A stretch of 6,976 nucleotides of DNA. Origin: Thermodesulfobacteriota bacterium (GTDB taxonomy: Bacteria; Desulfobacterota; Thermodesulfobacteria; Thermodesulfobacteriales; Thermodesulfatatoraceae). Below the pieces are notes generated by a model, which made no database searches, was not told where the DNA came from, and worked only from the letters and a program-made list of their open reading frames with translations. A program made the translations under genes and the position numbers. Where the stretch lies: positions 1 to 6,976 of the forward strand of contig JAADCO010000175.1 in the NCBI GenBank assembly GCA_013154385.1, read 5' to 3'. Shown in pieces: positions 5,118 through 6,976 of this stretch (within the stretch, counting starts at the first letter, position 1; every line of letters begins with the position of its first letter).

Positions 5118-5790
5118 ACTCGACCCTGAACGACGCCGATCAATCGCGCGCTTCTGCCTGGCCCGCTTGAAGGAGGGAGGAGGGTTTGCCGCCACCCCCC
5201 ATCTTCCCCCCACCATCGAGGACACGCGCTTTGCGGTGAAAATCCTCGACCTCCTGAAGGCTCCGTTTCCGCAAGAAGAGACCATCGCCTTCTTGAAGGC
5301 CAAGGCCCAAAGGCCCCTTTCCCCGCGCCTGGCCTTCTTCGTCAAGGAAACCCTCGAGCTTCTCGGCGTGCGGTTCCGGCCCCCCGTAGAGATTACGCAC
5401 ACCACCGTGCTCGAGGAGCAGTTCTATCTCCTTCGCCTCGGCCTCCGGGTGCGGGAGGTGCCTCCCCTTCCCGCCTCCCCCACGGTGAAGGACCTCTATC
5501 TCTACGCCGCCCTGCGGCCCAAGGAGGCCAAGAACTACGTGCCCTACGTGCTCGCCTCGCAGAATCCGGACGGAGGGTTCGGCTTCTATCCCGGGACCAC
5601 TTCCTTTCTCGAAAACACCTACTACGCCTTTTCCTTCCTCAGGCGCTTCGGCTACGAGCCGCGCGACGTGGAGGGGTTGAGGGCCTACGTGCTGGCCTGC
5701 TGGCGGCGGGAGGCCTTTGCCCGCTCTCCGAAAGGGGTGCCCTTTCTCGACGCCACCTGCTACGCCCTAGAAATACTCGTCGCCCTCTAG
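5110..5790 (+). CDS. Prenyltransferase/squalene-cyclase-repeat (alpha/alpha toroid) protein
   Basis: Protein of 226 aa built from repeats of the protein-prenyltransferase/terpene-cyclase toroid. Seen: repeat 1 at about residues 14-50 (LKEGGGFAATP then TIEDTRFAVKILDLL); the best repeat at 146-182 (SQNPDGGFGFYPGTTSFLENTYYA then FSFLRRFG), with the classic DGGFG...S.LENTYYAL pattern; and a terminal half-repeat at 192-226 (GVPFLDATCYALEILVAL). There is no DxDD cyclase motif and no clear zinc-ligand set of protein prenyltransferases, and it is shorter than either enzyme class (about 300-600 aa). An enzymatic activity cannot be claimed; a lipid- or isoprenoid-binding role is only a guess. It starts inside the end of the methyltransferase gene, so the two are made together. 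Its last 24 nt overlap the end of the convergent VKOR gene. The protein stops right at a repeat boundary and could be a naturally short or C-terminally shortened form. Confidence 0.78.
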   Translation: MSELDPERRRSIARFCLARLKEGGGFAATPHLPPTIEDTRFAVKILDLLKAPFPQEETIAFLKAKAQRPLSPRLAFFVKETLELLGVRFRPPVEITHTTVLEEQFYLLRLGLRVREVPPLPASPTVKDLYLYAALRPKEAKNYVPYVLASQNPDGGFGFYPGTTSFLENTYYAFSFLRRFGYEPRDVEGLRAYVLACWRREAFARSPKGVPFLDATCYALEILVAL

Positions 5791-6663
5791 GGGCTCGCAC
5801 TTCTTGTTCTCCTCGCAGATCCCCGAAGGCGAGAGGAACTCATCGAGCGAGGGGGCCTTGGGCTTTTCGCCCTCTTTGAGATAGGAAAGAATGAGCCCCG
5901 AACCCACGAGCACCCTCTTCTCTCCGTTCTTGTTGACCACCATCACCGGAACGCCCGGGATGTCGAGCATGCGCAGGAAGGCAAAGGCCTTCTCCTTGGG
6001 GCAGAGGAGAAGATCTATGTCTTCCATCTTCTCGCAAAAGGAGAGCACCTCGTGGCAATGGGGGCAGTCTTCCGCGTAGATGAGGATGAAGCTCTCGGTG
6101 GGAGAGCCCCGATGGATGTGCTTGACCGCGGCCCGCGAAAGGGGCTCGATGGAAAGCGGAGTGAGGAGGAGGGCCAGCACCATCCCGGCCACCGCCCCGA
6201 ACACGGCCAACCGCTTGCAGGAAAGGAGCACCAAAGCCGAGGAGGAAACCACGAAGGCCGCCACGGTGAGGCAGAAGGGACAGTGCAGTTGATAGTCCAC
6301 GAACTGCCGCCCGAGGAAGACGGCCTCGGCCCCCAGGGCCATGGCGGACGTGAAGATGAGGGGACGGAGGAAGGGCCCACCGGCCCACCAGAGGGAGAAG
6401 GCTCCTATGGTCTGGAAGAGGAAGAAGAGCGCCGCCAGGGCGGCCATTTCCTGACGGGAGAGGCGGGAGAAGGACTCCACGATGGCGCACGTCTCCGCGT
6501 GGCAGAGGGTGCGTCCGAAAAAGGAGAGCACGGCCTCGGCTCCGCAGTAAAGGAAGCCGGCCAGGGAAATGAGGGCCACGATCAGGAAGACCCGTCTCTC
6601 CACGCGCACCCTCTGATGGAAGGCTATCCCACTTCCCAGTTCGAAGTCTCCCCGCAAAGGCAT
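5767..6663 (-). CDS. VKOR-thioredoxin fusion, quinone-linked disulfide-bond-forming enzyme
   Basis: Inner-membrane oxidase, 298 aa, that replaces DsbB and, through its fused thioredoxin-like domain, DsbA in many anaerobes. It passes electrons from forming disulfides to a quinone. Seen: TM1 (25-40); periplasmic-loop cysteine pair C54/C59 (TLCHAETC) followed by IVESFSRL, with the serine expected in VKOR; TM helices about 74-94, 99-116, 129-148 and 152-170; the active-site CPFC (128-131) next to the quinone pocket; then a thioredoxin-like domain with CPHC (200-203) and the cis-Pro strand GVPV (237-240). A further C283/C289 pair lies in the acidic C-terminal tail. An earlier ATG at 6753 overlaps the upstream gene. 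The ATG at 6663 is preferred because AGGAGG lies 5 nt before it. It follows the rhomboid gene by 22 nt, likely the same transcript, and overlaps the convergent toroid gene by 24 nt. Confidence 0.9.
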   Translation of the reverse strand: MPLRGDFELGSGIAFHQRVRVERRVFLIVALISLAGFLYCGAEAVLSFFGRTLCHAETCAIVESFSRLSRQEMAALAALFFLFQTIGAFSLWWAGGPFLRPLIFTSAMALGAEAVFLGRQFVDYQLHCPFCLTVAAFVVSSSALVLLSCKRLAVFGAVAGMVLALLLTPLSIEPLSRAAVKHIHRGSPTESFILIYAEDCPHCHEVLSFCEKMEDIDLLLCPKEKAFAFLRMLDIPGVPVMVVNKNGEKRVLVGSGLILSYLKEGEKPKAPSLDEFLSPSGICEENKKCEPLEGDEYF

Positions 6664-6685
6664 CCCTACCTCCTGCCTCGATCTT

Positions 6686-6976
6686 CTAGTAGTTGAAGAT
6701 CGAATGACGCGCAAGAAAGCTGAAAGGATAAAGGGCCTTGAACCAGGCGACAACGGGTAAGGCCACGGCGAGCACCTTGAACCAGAGATCGTAGGGCTCG
6801 ACCTTCTCTATCCGCTTGGCCCAGAAGAGGCCCCACAGCAAGCCCACCAGGAACCCCAGGAGATGGGCGAGGGGGTCGGTGCGCTCACCGCCGGTGCCGA
6901 GGAGCCCGAGGAGCGCAAAACCGGCTCCCAGGGAGAGGAGAGCGGCCCGACGGTCGGCCATGCGCCATCTTAAGGC
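6686..6976 (-). CDS. Rhomboid-family intramembrane protease, C-terminal part only
   Basis: The frame is open to the right edge (96 residues before the stop at 6686), so the gene begins outside the window and the internal ATG at 6961 is not its start. Seen: one hydrophobic helix (about 12-27) and then GTGGERTDPLAHLLGFLVG (27-45). This matches the rhomboid TM6 pattern AHLxGFxxG, in which the His (residue 38 of the visible part) pairs with the catalytic Ser. The GxSG motif with the Ser would lie in the missing part, so activity cannot be judged. A final hydrophobic segment (about 63-78, LAVALPVVAWFKALYP) follows a charged loop. It is 22 nt upstream of the VKOR gene on the same strand, suggesting a shared transcript. 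Confidence 0.75.
   Translation of the reverse strand, partial: ALRWRMADRRAALLSLGAGFALLGLLGTGGERTDPLAHLLGFLVGLLWGLFWAKRIEKVEPYDLWFKVLAVALPVVAWFKALYPFSFLARHSIFNY

Noticed and set aside
4443..5405. Minus-strand open frame (320 codons) across the methyltransferase and toroid genes
   Set aside because: No domain is recognisable, it overlaps two well-supported plus-strand genes and their promoter, and its composition is that of an antisense shadow.
6052..6696. Plus-strand open frame (214 codons) antisense to the VKOR gene
   Set aside because: Low-complexity G/E/R/H-rich product with no motif; the minus strand encodes an unmistakable VKOR-thioredoxin protein.

Overview
The window is about 7 kb of gene-dense, mostly GC-rich bacterial DNA. 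A tetraheme class III (c3-type) cytochrome, strong AGGAGG-type ribosome sites, a likely sigma-54 promoter, a VKOR-type disulfide enzyme and a TolC/NodT-type outer-membrane lipoprotein together point to a Gram-negative anaerobe. Sulfate- or sulfur-metabolising Desulfobacterota/Thermodesulfobacteriota fit best. This placement is inference; there is no rRNA or marker gene here.

Left part (1-3340), all on the minus strand and read right to left: an APC-family amino-acid permease (1658-3274) with a C-terminal soluble domain that looks like a degenerate nucleotidyltransferase fold; a 127-bp intergenic region (1531-1657) packing palindromic half-sites, an intrinsic terminator and a sigma-54-like promoter; a tetraheme cytochrome c3-type protein (1066-1530); a second intrinsic terminator and a -10 box; and the first 318 codons of an RND-type efflux outer-membrane lipoprotein that runs off the left edge.

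Middle (3341-5790): an ArsB/NhaD/SLC13-like ion permease on the minus strand, noticeably AT-richer than everything around it and probably acquired. It is divergent from a plus-strand pair made of a UbiE/MenG-like SAM methyltransferase and a short prenyltransferase/squalene-cyclase-repeat (alpha/alpha toroid) protein. The pair overlaps by 8 nt and has a good sigma-70 promoter.

Right part (5767-6976), minus strand: the C-terminal end of a rhomboid-family protein entering from the right edge, followed 22 nt later by a VKOR-thioredoxin fusion. The fusion's 3' end overlaps convergently with the toroid-protein gene.

How the genes fit together: most products belong to the cell envelope (efflux channel, periplasmic multiheme electron carrier, two inner-membrane transporters, disulfide-bond formation, intramembrane protease). 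No mobile element, CRISPR array, tRNA or rRNA was seen. The points most worth following up are the cytochrome's promoter region, the permease's odd C-terminal domain, and the methyltransferase/toroid pair next to a quinone-dependent enzyme.
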